A DNA stretch of 55,829 nt, taken from contig JACPCV010000001.1 in the NCBI GenBank assembly GCA_016184345.1, forward strand, positions 1-55,829, given 5' to 3'. Of the stretch, positions 14,454 to 21,948 are shown piece by piece (the first letter of the stretch is position 1; every line of letters starts with the position of its first letter). The translations under genes were made by a program, and so were the position numbers. Origin of the DNA: Candidatus Woesearchaeota archaeon (lineage in GTDB: Archaea; Nanobdellota; Nanobdellia; Woesearchaeales; UBA10216). The notes under the pieces are model-generated. The model ran no database searches. It was not told where the DNA came from and was given only the letters and a program-made list of their open reading frames with translations.

Positions 14454-15149
14454 ATGGCAATCGGAAAGGAAGAAGTTACAGCAGCGGTTGCTGCCGCAAA
14501 GAAATCCTCAAAGAGAGGGTTTGTGCAAAGCGTTGACTTAGTTGTCCCTCTTGTAGGGCTTGATCTGAGGAAGCCCGAGCACCAGGTTGACTTTTTCCTT
14601 GACCTTCCAAACGGCCCTGGCAAGAAGATGAAGGTTTGCGCTCTTATCGGTCCTGAGCTTCAGGCAGAGGCAAAGTCTGCCTGTGATGGCATGGTCCTGC
14701 AGGAGGATTTTGTGAATTACGGCAAGAATAAGAAGCTTACGAAGAAGCTTGTGAAGCAGTTTGATTTCTTTATCGGCCAGGCGAACATAATGCCGCAGAT
14801 TGCAGCGACGTTCGGCAGGGTCCTCGGCCCTAAGGGAAAGATGCCCAATCCCAAGGCGGGTTGTGTTGTCCCTCCAAAGGCAGCTTTGAAGCCGCTTGTT
14901 GACAGGCTGCAGAAGCTTGTCCATGTCAGTGCCAAGACAGTCCCGATGGTGCAGTGCAAGGTTGGCAACGAGTCCATGGGCGATGATGCATTGGCTGCCA
15001 ACCTTGTTGCGGTGTATGAGCAGCTTATCCACTCGCTGCCCGGCGGCGAGCAGAACGTGAAGGCTGCATATGTCAAGCTCACTATGGGTGCGCCCACAAA
15101 AATAACGGCAGCTGCGAAAGTGACAGTGGCAACCCACAAGAAGAAGTAA
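14454..15149 (+). CDS. rpl1: Large ribosomal subunit protein uL1
   Basis: 231 residues. The L1 signature is GRVLGPKGKMPNPKAG (~120-135), and the C-terminal half matches archaeal L1 (VPMVQCKVGNESM and onward). L1 forms the L1 stalk on 23S rRNA near the E site, and in many archaea it represses its own mRNA. First gene of a uL1-uL10-P1 cluster. A TATA-like CCCTTTAAC around 14402-14411 lies upstream. Confidence 0.95.
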   Translation: MAIGKEEVTAAVAAAKKSSKRGFVQSVDLVVPLVGLDLRKPEHQVDFFLDLPNGPGKKMKVCALIGPELQAEAKSACDGMVLQEDFVNYGKNKKLTKKLVKQFDFFIGQANIMPQIAATFGRVLGPKGKMPNPKAGCVVPPKAALKPLVDRLQKLVHVSAKTVPMVQCKVGNESMGDDALAANLVAVYEQLIHSLPGGEQNVKAAYVKLTMGAPTKITAAAKVTVATHKKK

Positions 15150-15181
15150 TTTGTGAATCATGCTAACATCGAGTGGTTGAA

Positions 15182-16108
15182 ATGAAAGCAAAAACAATGG
15201 GGAACAAGAACGCGCGAAGGCCTTCTGATTATGTTGCAAAGGCCGCTGTTCAGAAGAAGAACGCAGTTAATGCCCTCATTAAGCTCTTCAGCACTTACAG
15301 CGCAGTTGCCGTGGTAAACCTTGAAGGCTTGCCTTCTGCTCAGTTCCAGAGGCTGAGGGCTTCGCTTGGGAATGACCTGCAGATAGTCATGAGCAAGAAA
15401 AGCGTTATCAAGCTCGCTGTTGCTGCTATTAAGGGCAAGCACGCTGGCATTGACCAGCTCACCAGTTCCCTTGTTGGCATGCCTGCGCTTATTTTCACTA
15501 ACCAGAACCCTTTCAAGCTTGCCAACCTTCTCAATAAGAGCAAGTCAAAGGCGCCTGCCAAGCCTGGCCAGACCGCGCCTTATGATATTGTTATTCCTGC
15601 CGGGCCAACCAGCTTTACGCCCGGCCCGATAATCAGCGAGCTTGCCTCTGTCGGCATCAAGGCAGGCGTTGAAGGAGGAAAAATTGCAGTCAAGGTGCCT
15701 TCAACAGTGGTCAGGGAGGGCGAGAAGATAAAGCCCAAGGTTGCTGAGGTCCTCGCCAAGTTTAACATCCAGCCGATGGAAATCGGCCTCAACCTCGTTT
15801 CAGCTTACGAAAAAGGCATAATGTACGACAGGAAGGTCCTGTCGGTTGACCCTGCAACTTACGTCAGGGAGCTCGCCTCGGCAGCTATGGAGTCAAGGGC
15901 AGTTGCGCTGCATATCGGGTTCCCGGCTGCTGAAACCATCGTGCTGCTCATAGCAAAATCTGCAAGGGAGGCGAGGCACATTGCCAAGGAGTTTGGCATC
16001 ATGGTGCCTGAGCTTGCCGAGGAGCTTGTGGGGAAGGCAGGCCTTGAGGCAGCGGCAATTGATAAATTAGTTAAGTTCCCTGAATCATCATCGCAGCCGC
16101 AACAGTAA
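15182..16108 (+). CDS. rpl10: Large ribosomal subunit protein uL10 (P0)
   Basis: 308 residues from the ATG at 15182 (a GTG at 15173 is possible). The N-terminal rRNA-binding domain has MSKKSVIKLA, the middle is the archaeal/eukaryal P0 insertion domain (PAGPTSFTPGPIISELASVG), and the C-terminal helices (ESRAVALHIGFP and onward) hold the P1 dimers. Forms the stalk base that recruits translational GTPases such as the EF-2 encoded further on. The C-terminal tail ends in SSSQPQQ and lacks the acidic GLxxLFG found on L12. Confidence 0.95.
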   Translation: MKAKTMGNKNARRPSDYVAKAAVQKKNAVNALIKLFSTYSAVAVVNLEGLPSAQFQRLRASLGNDLQIVMSKKSVIKLAVAAIKGKHAGIDQLTSSLVGMPALIFTNQNPFKLANLLNKSKSKAPAKPGQTAPYDIVIPAGPTSFTPGPIISELASVGIKAGVEGGKIAVKVPSTVVREGEKIKPKVAEVLAKFNIQPMEIGLNLVSAYEKGIMYDRKVLSVDPATYVRELASAAMESRAVALHIGFPAAETIVLLIAKSAREARHIAKEFGIMVPELAEELVGKAGLEAAAIDKLVKFPESSSQPQQ

Positions 16109-16128
16109 CAGCAGTTGCCAAGAGGGAT

Positions 16129-16200
16129 AATTTTAAATATAAAGCGAAACCCACGTCGAGTAAGTCGACGGGGCCCAGTCGCCAAAGGCGACTTGGGTTT
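16129..16200 (+). promoter_or_regulatory. Internal promoter and three-way-junction element before L12
   Basis: A promoter AATTTTAAATATAAAG (16129-16144) precedes L12. AAACCCA (16147-16153) can pair with TGGGTTT (16194-16200), enclosing two hairpins, GTCGA/TCGAC (16155-16169) and AGTCGCC/GGCGACT (16177-16192) with a bulged T after. The expected start near 16160 would leave only the second hairpin in the leader. The design repeats that of the element at 29291-29357. Possible role in stoichiometric control of L12. Confidence 0.55.
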
Positions 16201-16219
16201 GCTATAGGAGGGATGTAAG

Positions 16220-16537
16220 ATGGGAATGGAATACGTTTATGCGGCTCTGCTTTTGCACAAGGCAGGCAAGAAGGTTGACGAAGCTGGCCTGGGAAAAATC
16301 CTGGACGCAGCCGGAGTCAAGGCAGACGTTGCCATGTCAAAGGCGGTTGTTGCCTCACTCGATGGAGTGGACATTGACAAGGCAATCAAGGAAGCGGCTG
16401 TGCAGCAGGTAGCTGTTGCTGCAGCTCCAGTTGCTGCAATTGGCGACAAGAAGGAAGCCAAGCCTGAAGTGAAGAAGGAAGACGAGAAGAAGGCAGCGGA
16501 AGAGGCAGCCGCAGGGCTGTCAGCGCTGTTTGGGTAA
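16220..16537 (+). CDS. rpl12: Ribosomal stalk protein P1/L12
   Basis: 105 residues, archaeal P1 type. An N-terminal helical dimerisation domain ([20 protein letters not shown]) is followed by an alanine-rich hinge and a charged tail ([16 protein letters not shown]) ending in GLSALFG, the conserved motif that binds translation GTPases. Start supported by GGAGGG at 16207-16212. Its own promoter suggests expression above uL1-uL10, as expected for a protein present in several copies per ribosome. Confidence 0.95.
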   Translation: MGMEYVYAALLLHKAGKKVDEAGLGKILDAAGVKADVAMSKAVVASLDGVDIDKAIKEAAVQQVAVAAAPVAAIGDKKEAKPEVKKEDEKKAAEEAAAGLSALFG

Positions 16538-16673
16538 ACTTCTCTTTAACTTTTTCTTCTTATTTTTTCTTTTTCCTCATTTTCTCTTTTTTGCATCAAT
16601 AAAGGGTATAGCCGAAACCTTTCGCAGGGGCAGACTTGCAAAAGCTTTAAAATTGATGAGCTATTCCCTGCGT

Positions 16674-17164
16674 ATGCTGTCTATGGTTAACGCCGCTCCA
16701 AGATATTTTAGCACTAATGCGGCAATTTTTGGGACTTCGGATTTGGGGTCAAGAATTGCCAGTGGAAGCCTGCAAAGTGTCGGCCTTGCTAAAGCAATAA
16801 TTGCCGGGCAAGCGCATGATGGCGGCTTGTATATGCCTGCTTGTTTTCCTTCCATAAACCCTCATAAAACATGGCCGATGGAGCTTATGGCATTTGGAAG
16901 GTATTTGTGGAAGTAATGGAACCGTTCTTTGAAGGAGTTTTATCCAGAAAAACACTTGAAGGGATTGCACAAGAAGCCTATGCGGGCTATGAAGGTTTTG
17001 AGCCGGTTATAGAGCCAATAATGGATCCTAAAGCCCCCATTACGAAGCCCGACACTGCTGATTATAAAAAAAGAAAAGCCGGGTTCACGAAACCGGCAAA
17101 CGTCCCTGCCTCAACAGCAGGCAACCCTCCAGGTCTTTATCTTAAGTGTTGGTTCCCTCCTTAA
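16674..17164 (+). pseudogene. Threonine synthase N-terminal relic
   Basis: From ATG 16674 (26 bp after the TATA-like GCTTTAAAATTG) the frame gives PRYFSTNAAIFGTSDLGS, then GLAKAIIAGQAHDGGLYMP, the N-terminal signature of threonine synthase, and stops at 16916. A neighbouring frame continues with WKVFVEVMEPFFEGVLSRKT to about 17040. The rest of the enzyme, including the PLP lysine, is absent. So this is a truncated, frameshifted fragment. After ~17040 the sequence is unrelated, with a hairpin near 17079-17098. Confidence 0.65.
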
Positions 17165-17227
17165 TATACCTTGAATATTTCTTCCTTAAGCAAATAATTT
17201 TCAGAAAATTAGGGCATAACTTCATTA

Positions 17228-17253
17228 AGATTTAAGAGAATAGAGAATTTGCC
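17228..17253 (+). promoter_or_regulatory. Probable tRNA promoter
   Basis: AAGATTTAAGAG (17228-17239) is a BRE/TATA-like element about 20 bp before the mature tRNA 5' end. Confidence 0.4.
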
Positions 17254-17338
17254 GCCGCGGTAGCGGAATTGGTAAACGCGCCTACCTGATAAGTAGGTGG
17301 CCCTCCAGGTCTTACGGGTTCAAGTCCCGTCCGCGGCG
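17254..17338 (+). tRNA. Class-II tRNA with Ile(GAU) anticodon loop in a Leu-like body
   Basis: The acceptor stem GCCGCGG/CCGCGGC pairs perfectly. The D arm GCGGAATTGGTAAACGC is of Leu type. The anticodon stem CCTAC/GTAGG carries loop CTGATAA, so the anticodon is GAT (Ile). A 16-base variable region with stem GGCC/GGTC makes it class II. T arm ACGGG-TTCAAGT-CCCGT, discriminator G73. A- and B-box-like sequences are intact. No CCA is encoded. The anticodon and loop are those of tRNA-Ile, while body and variable arm are those of Leu or Ser, and G73 would favour SerRS in archaea. Charging is therefore uncertain. Confidence 0.8.
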
Positions 17339-17423
17339 TGCATTTACTAGGTCATTATACCTTGAATGTTGTCCTTCAGACCGCGTTGTGGCATTCCAAT
17401 AAGATTTTTATAGTGGCAGTATT

Positions 17424-18341
17424 ATGAAACATCAGATGGTTTCTACCACAGAAGTAAGTGGAGGCAGCAGCGGGAAAAAAGGTGAGGAGTCGCTCTCAGC
17501 CGTGCTTGTGAAGGACAGTAAGCTTGCCCGTGAGCTGAAGTCAAGGCTCTCAGCCCTTGGCAGCAGCAAGGATTCCTGCATAAGGCAGCTGCGCGAGGTT
17601 AATCCGAAGTTCAGGTCAGTCCTTGCCAAGGTGAGGGAGCTCAGGGAAGCCCGTGACAAGCAGACTGCTGTCGTGAAAGAGCTCAAGGCAAAGCGCGAGG
17701 CAGCCAATAACGAGATGAGGCTGCTAAGCCCTGAGGTGAAAAAGGCGCTTGAAGCAAAAGAGGCGGCCGTCAGCAGCCTCTCAAAGGCAAAGAGCGGCAG
17801 CGTAAGAAAATCTGCAAGCCAGCTTTATTCTGAGATGGAAAGTTTGGAGATGAGAATCATCACAGAGGCAATGCCTTTCAGCAGGGAGCAGGAGGTAATG
17901 AAGCTCATAAAGGAAAAAAGGAAGCAGCTTGAGGCTGTGAAGGCATTTTCAGAGGCAGCATCCTCGCACAGGGAGCTGTTCTCAAAATTTTCTGAGTTGA
18001 GGGGGCAGTCGTACTCTTTCCATTCAGGGCTTCGGCAGCACGCTGCGGAGAGCCAGAAGCTGCACGAGGAGATGGTTAAGCTGATTCCTCAACTCAAGGA
18101 ATTAAGGCAGCGCAGGGAATTACTTCTTGAGCAGCTTGACAAGGCAAAAGGGGAGTACTCATCAGCAAGCTCCTCGCTCAGCCAGACGCTTCACGAGCTT
18201 TCAGACGCCAGGGAAAAGATTGACATAGCAGCCGCTGAGAGGAAAAAGCAGGAAATAGAGCAAACAGAAGCCAAGCTGACTGAGAAGCTCAAGAGCGGCA
18301 AGAAGCTCACGACAAGGGACCTGATGATGCTGCGGGGCTAA
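17424..18341 (+). CDS. Long coiled-coil protein (COG1340-like)
   Basis: 305 residues, almost wholly charged helix with heptads from about residue 25 to 290 (for example RELREARDKQTAVVKELKAK). No membrane segment or signal. The end KSGKKLTTRDLMMLRG is typical of archaeal coiled-coil proteins of COG1340, often annotated as phosphoserine-phosphatase-related without evidence of such activity. Function unknown; a structural or SMC-like scaffold role is possible. The start ATG at 17424 follows TATA-like TTTTTATAGTGG. Confidence 0.75.
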   Translation: MKHQMVSTTEVSGGSSGKKGEESLSAVLVKDSKLARELKSRLSALGSSKDSCIRQLREVNPKFRSVLAKVRELREARDKQTAVVKELKAKREAANNEMRLLSPEVKKALEAKEAAVSSLSKAKSGSVRKSASQLYSEMESLEMRIITEAMPFSREQEVMKLIKEKRKQLEAVKAFSEAASSHRELFSKFSELRGQSYSFHSGLRQHAAESQKLHEEMVKLIPQLKELRQRRELLLEQLDKAKGEYSSASSSLSQTLHELSDAREKIDIAAAERKKQEIEQTEAKLTEKLKSGKKLTTRDLMMLRG

Positions 18342-18404
18342 GCGGCCATTCGCGCAATATGTATAATATTTAGCCAAGCTTTATAATTATGTTCTGGCGT
18401 AGTT

Positions 18405-19481
18405 ATGCGCGTGACGCTTGAGCAGGTAGTTGAAAGTACTACAAACAGCCATCAGGCAGCAAGCGCGGCAGTAGCGCATGCAAAGCGCAGGCAGCCGCAT
18501 GAAATTCTTATCCGCATCTTGTCAGAAGCACAGAGGAACAGCGGGCGTGTGCACATTGTCAAAGGTCTTAACAGCAAAACCAAGTGCGGTTATGTTAATT
18601 ACCTCGCTGCCAGGGGGCTGGTTGAAAAGCAAAATGGCAGAGGCTGGATAGTTTTAACAGAAGCCGGCTGGGCTGTGCCGTTAAAAGCTGAGTCGTTTAA
18701 GGACTACAGCCACCATGGCGGAAGGAGAACACGCAAGCAGGTTGAAGAGGCTGTTGCTGGCGTTGTTTACAGGCATAATGGCAAGGCATCGCCTAACAGC
18801 GTTATGCAGGAGGCTAACCTGAGCTATGAATTGGCAAAACGTTACATCAGCCACCTGCGCGGCTCTAAACTGCTGCAGGCAGAAGGTAATGCTTTCACGT
18901 TTACCGGGGAAGGGCGGTCAAGGTTTGCCGATACCGGAGCAGAGGCGGGTGAAAGAAGAATGGCTGATGGAAAGATAAGGCCGCGAAGAACCGGCGAGGT
19001 TTTAGCTCAGGCCTTGAAAGAAGCGAAAGAAGGGAAAGGCATAACGGCCTTAATGTATGCGTTGCGCACAAACCATGAAAGTGTCATGCACTACACGTCT
19101 TTTCTCTGTAAGAAAGGGCTGCTGGAATGCGATGGTGGAATCTTTCGCACAACACCACTCTACGGTGAGGTGGCCCTGGAGGCGCTGCCTGCAGCGCTTG
19201 ATTTAGCTTACGGCTTAAGGGCTAGGACTCGTAATGTGTTAGAGCTTGATTTGCTGGCTGAAATGAGTGAACCAGCTTCGGCCACGCAGCTATACTACGC
19301 TGTTGCAGCAGAAAATAGAAGGGGGTCAGGCAACAGCTATACCGCGCTGGAAGATTTGGTTAGGAAAGGCCTTGCGGTTAAGTCACAGACCGGCAGGGTG
19401 GCGCGTTACCAAATCACCCCGAAAGGGCAGGAGCATGTGGCCAGGGTGAATTGGAACCTGAAGCTGCTTAAACCCGCTTAA
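18405..19481 (+). CDS. Protein with tandem winged helices
   Basis: 358 residues. At least three, probably four, winged-helix units can be seen: ~30-85 (ILIRILSEAQRNSGRVHIVK, then GLVEKQNGRGWIVLTEAG), ~110-165, ~200-255 (EGKGITALMYALRTNHESVM), and ~285-350 (wing GRVARYQITPKGQEHV). Repeats of this kind bind DNA or RNA. A TATA element AGCTTTATAATT (18376-18387) is about 20 bp upstream of the ATG, so the message is leaderless. Could be a large regulator or nucleoid protein. Confidence 0.65.
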   Translation: MRVTLEQVVESTTNSHQAASAAVAHAKRRQPHEILIRILSEAQRNSGRVHIVKGLNSKTKCGYVNYLAARGLVEKQNGRGWIVLTEAGWAVPLKAESFKDYSHHGGRRTRKQVEEAVAGVVYRHNGKASPNSVMQEANLSYELAKRYISHLRGSKLLQAEGNAFTFTGEGRSRFADTGAEAGERRMADGKIRPRRTGEVLAQALKEAKEGKGITALMYALRTNHESVMHYTSFLCKKGLLECDGGIFRTTPLYGEVALEALPAALDLAYGLRARTRNVLELDLLAEMSEPASATQLYYAVAAENRRGSGNSYTALEDLVRKGLAVKSQTGRVARYQITPKGQEHVARVNWNLKLLKPA

Positions 19482-19502
19482 TCAGGAACCGCCATTCATG
19501 AA

Positions 19503-19635
19503 ACAGCAACGTTTAAATACACCCTGCTTTTCTCGTTTTGCTAACCTGTGATTTATGACGGCACGTTGTGCCTGAATGAGGTAGTGTTCTTTTGCGCTAC
19601 CAGAAGGTTTAATGAAACGTTGAGGGTGATGTTGT
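19503..19635 (+). promoter_or_regulatory. L7Ae-operon promoter and leader
   Basis: Promoter CAACGTTTAAATACACC (19506-19522) with an expected start near 19542 and a leader of about 90 bases. The leader has a GGTAGTG/CGCTACC hairpin (~19580-19602). TGATG (19627-19631) and CTGA (19640-19643) flank the start codon and look like C- and D-box halves. Archaeal L7Ae binds kink-turns, so autoregulation is possible, but the fit is imperfect. Confidence 0.4.
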
Positions 19636-19974
19636 ATGGCTGATAATGCGTTGAGTAACCGTGCCTTGGAAGCTGTTGAGCTTGCCCGCACTACGGGGAA
19701 GATCAAGAAGGGAACTAATGAGGTTACCAAGGCGATTGAAAGAGGAACTGCAAAGCTCGTGTTGGTTGCCAAGGACGTCAGCCCTCCTGAAGTGGTCATG
19801 CACCTGCCTCTTTTGGGCAAGGAGAAGGGCGTTCCTGTAGTTGAGGTTCCCAGCAAGGAAGAGCTTGGTGCCGCTGCCGGCTTGAGCGTTCCGGCTGTTA
19901 GCGTTGCGGTTATCCAGGAAGGCGAGTCCAAGGCAATAGTAAAAGAGATTGCTGAAGAGTTGAAGTCCCAGTAA
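19636..19974 (+). CDS. rpl7ae: Ribosomal protein eL8 / L7Ae
   Basis: 112 residues. The kink-turn binding core is [20 protein letters not shown] and the L7Ae C-terminal half follows ([18 protein letters not shown]). Besides its place in the large subunit, archaeal L7Ae is a core part of C/D and H/ACA RNPs and RNase P. First gene of the eL8-eS28-eL24-NDK cluster found in many archaea. Confidence 0.95.
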   Translation: MADNALSNRALEAVELARTTGKIKKGTNEVTKAIERGTAKLVLVAKDVSPPEVVMHLPLLGKEKGVPVVEVPSKEELGAAAGLSVPAVSVAVIQEGESKAIVKEIAEELKSQ

Positions 19975-19992
19975 GCCTGGTGAGTGGTTTTC

Positions 19993-20397
19993 ATGGCTGA
20001 TAAAAAGATGGCGAAGGGTGACGGTAAGGAAGCTGATAAGAAGGCACAAGTCCTGCCAAGCAGGACTGTGCATTCCACCAGTGGCGGAATTGCAGTTCCG
20101 GCAGCGGCAGCAACAGCAGCAGGAAAAAAGCCAGTCCAGCCGCAGGCAGCCCAGCCTAAAGAGGAAGTGAAAGGCGCAGTTTTCTTCACGTTTGCAGTGC
20201 CAGCTAGGGTTGAGGAGATTGTCGGCCGAACCGGCACAAGGGGCGAGGCTACCCAGATAAGGTGCAAGGTCCTTGAGGGAAGGGATGCCGGCAAGGTTTT
20301 GCGAAGGAATGTTAAAGGCCCGATTCAGATTGGCGACGTTTTAATGCTTAGGGAAACAGAGATTGAAGCCAGGCCGCTGAACCAGGGAAGGAAGTAA
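19993..20397 (+). CDS. rps28e: Ribosomal protein eS28 with long N-terminal extension
   Basis: 134 residues from ATG 19993, where the family is about 65-75. The canonical eS28 fold begins near residue 70 ([20 protein letters not shown], then [20 protein letters not shown] and the end RPLNQGRK). The extra ~65 residues are low-complexity A/P/Q/K sequence, and residues ~18-27 are encoded by a palindromic repeat element. eS28 sits at the mRNA exit channel. The extension must hang from the small subunit, and its purpose is unknown. Confidence 0.85.
   Translation: MADKKMAKGDGKEADKKAQVLPSRTVHSTSGGIAVPAAAATAAGKKPVQPQAAQPKEEVKGAVFFTFAVPARVEEIVGRTGTRGEATQIRCKVLEGRDAGKVLRRNVKGPIQIGDVLMLRETEIEARPLNQGRK
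20044..20071. repeat. Bulged palindrome inside eS28, matching 2217-2244
   Basis: Lower stem GCAC/GTGC (20044-20047, 20068-20071), bulged A (20048), upper stem AGTCCTGC/GCAGGACT (20049-20056, 20060-20067), loop CAA. The copy at 2217-2244 has the same upper stem, loop and bulge, but lower stem GCGC/GCGC, a compensatory pair change. Confidence 0.8.
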
Positions 20398-20398
20398 A

Positions 20399-20695
20399 AT
20401 GGCAAGGTGCAGCTTCTGCGGCAATGAGATTGAGAAAGGCACGGGCACGATTTTCGTGCAAAAGATAGGCAAGGTGCTGCATTTCTGCTCTTCAAAGTGC
20501 GAGAACAACTTCGGGCTTGGCAGGAAGCCCAAGCACACGCGCTGGACACAGGAGTTCAGGAAGCTCAAGGGCAAGCTCACGGCAGAGGCTGAGAGGGAAG
20601 CTCTCCAGCGCGAGGCAGAGGGAAGCGGCGAAACCATCAAGCAGAAGGCAGGGCTCTCCGGTGCTGCTGCGAAGAAGCTGAAAGGCGGCGCTTAA
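20399..20695 (+). CDS. rpl24e: Ribosomal protein eL24
   Basis: 98 residues. The zinc finger is CSFCGNEIEKGTG, then FCSSKCENNFGLGRKP, complete with four cysteines, followed by the conserved WTQEFRKLKGK. The C-terminal ~35 residues are an extra charged helix beyond the usual length of about 65. Starts one base after the eS28 stop. Part of the eL8-eS28-eL24-NDK operon. Confidence 0.95.
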   Translation: MARCSFCGNEIEKGTGTIFVQKIGKVLHFCSSKCENNFGLGRKPKHTRWTQEFRKLKGKLTAEAEREALQREAEGSGETIKQKAGLSGAAAKKLKGGA

Positions 20696-20767
20696 TTTTT
20701 TCTTTATCTTTTCATTTGCATTTGCAAAGAAAAAACTTATATAGTGGCAGCTTAAGTAAGCTTCCTC

Positions 20768-21259
20768 ATGATTGAGCGCACTTTGGTATTGCTGAAGCCC
20801 GACGCAGTCCAGAGGGCTATCATGGGCAGGATTCTTTCCAGGTTTGAGGACGCTGGCTTTAAGGTTGTTGGGATGAAGATGGTGTGGGTGGACAAGAAGT
20901 TTGCGCTGAAGCACTACACAGAAGACCTTGCCAAGAGGGCCGGTTCCCATGTCAGGGAGATGATTGCGGAATTCCTTACGACAGGCCCGGTTATTGCAAT
21001 GGCTGTTGAGGGCGTTAATGCGATTGAGAACATAAGGAAGATGGTTGGCTCAACCGAGCCCAAGTCAGCTGCTCCCGGCACAATCCGCGGTGATTTCAGC
21101 CATGTAAGCTATGCTTATGCTGATGCGAAGAAAGTTCCTGTGAAGAACCTCGTGCACGCTTCCTCAAGCAAGGAGGACGCTGCCGCAGAAATAAAGCTGT
21201 GGTTCACTCCGAAAGAGCTTCACTCCTACAAGACAGTCCACGATATCCACCTGCTGTGA
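20768..21259 (+). CDS. ndk: Nucleoside diphosphate kinase
   Basis: 163 residues. The N-terminus MIERTLVLLKPDAVQR and the active-site block NLVHASSSKEDA with H130 (phosphohistidine) are canonical. The enzyme moves gamma phosphate from ATP to other NDPs. The NPRxxG-like loop reads STEPKSAAPGTIRGDF, as in archaeal NDKs. A TATA AAACTTATATAG (20733-20744) just upstream gives this gene its own promoter as well as operon read-through. Confidence 0.95.
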   Translation: MIERTLVLLKPDAVQRAIMGRILSRFEDAGFKVVGMKMVWVDKKFALKHYTEDLAKRAGSHVREMIAEFLTTGPVIAMAVEGVNAIENIRKMVGSTEPKSAAPGTIRGDFSHVSYAYADAKKVPVKNLVHASSSKEDAAAEIKLWFTPKELHSYKTVHDIHLL

Positions 21260-21264
21260 TTCTC

Positions 21265-21912
21265 ATGAATATCGTTTTATTGGGGCCTCCCGGCGTTGGC
21301 AAAGGCACAGTGGCAGCAATCCTGTCGCAGAAATATGCCATTCCGCACATTTCAACAGGCAACATGCTGCGCGAGGCAGTCGCGAAAGGCACTGCGCTTG
21401 GGAAGCAGGCAAAGGAGTTCATGGATGCTGGCCAGCTTGTTCCTGATGAGCTGGTTACAAAGATGGTGAGGGAGAGGCTTTCACAGCCTGACTGCAGGAA
21501 GGGCTTTATTCTTGACGGCTATCCCCGCACCTCAGCGCAGGCAAGGGCACTGCAGGAGTTCGCTGCTGTTGACGCTGTGCTTGACTTCAAGGCGCCGTTC
21601 AAGGCGATTGTTGAGCGCATCTCAGGCAGGAGGACGTGCAGGAAGTGCAGCGCAACATACCACATAAAATATTCGCCGCCGAAAAAGGAAGGCGTTTGCG
21701 ACCGCTGTTCGGGAGAGCTTTACCAGCGCTCTGACGAGCAGCCCGGCATAATCACAGAGCGCCTCAGGGTCTACGAGGAGCAGAACAAGCCGCTTATTGA
21801 CTACTACCGCAACGAGGACCTTCTTAGTGAGATTGACGCCAGCTACCACATAACAGAGATTGAGAAGATCGTGAAGCAGTGTGATGAAGTTCTTGAAAAA
21901 TTAAAATCATGA
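21265..21912 (+). CDS. adk: Adenylate kinase (bacterial/zinc-lid type)
   Basis: 215 residues from ATG 21265 (an upstream in-frame start at 21199 lies inside ndk and is not favoured). P-loop GPPGVGKGT (7-15), AMP-binding STGNMLREA and DGYPRT. The lid has four cysteines (TCRKCSATYH and GVCDRC), the structural zinc site of many bacterial enzymes. It maintains AMP + ATP = 2 ADP. It begins five bases after ndk, so the two phosphotransferases are co-expressed. Confidence 0.95.
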   Translation: MNIVLLGPPGVGKGTVAAILSQKYAIPHISTGNMLREAVAKGTALGKQAKEFMDAGQLVPDELVTKMVRERLSQPDCRKGFILDGYPRTSAQARALQEFAAVDAVLDFKAPFKAIVERISGRRTCRKCSATYHIKYSPPKKEGVCDRCSGELYQRSDEQPGIITERLRVYEEQNKPLIDYYRNEDLLSEIDASYHITEIEKIVKQCDEVLEKLKS

Positions 21913-21948
21913 AAAAATATTTAAAGAAAGCAGTTAATCGTTAACGTT

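Noticed and set aside
14538..15239. Long antisense open frame across uL1
   Set aside because: It is a mirror of the codon bias of uL1. It has no promoter and no family resemblance.
17126..17180. Partial duplicate of the tRNA 3' region (CCCTCCAGGTCTT and ATACCTTGAAT recur at 17301 and 17355) as an attachment site
   Set aside because: The two matches are short and at different spacing, and no integrase or element lies between them. Too weak to call an att site.
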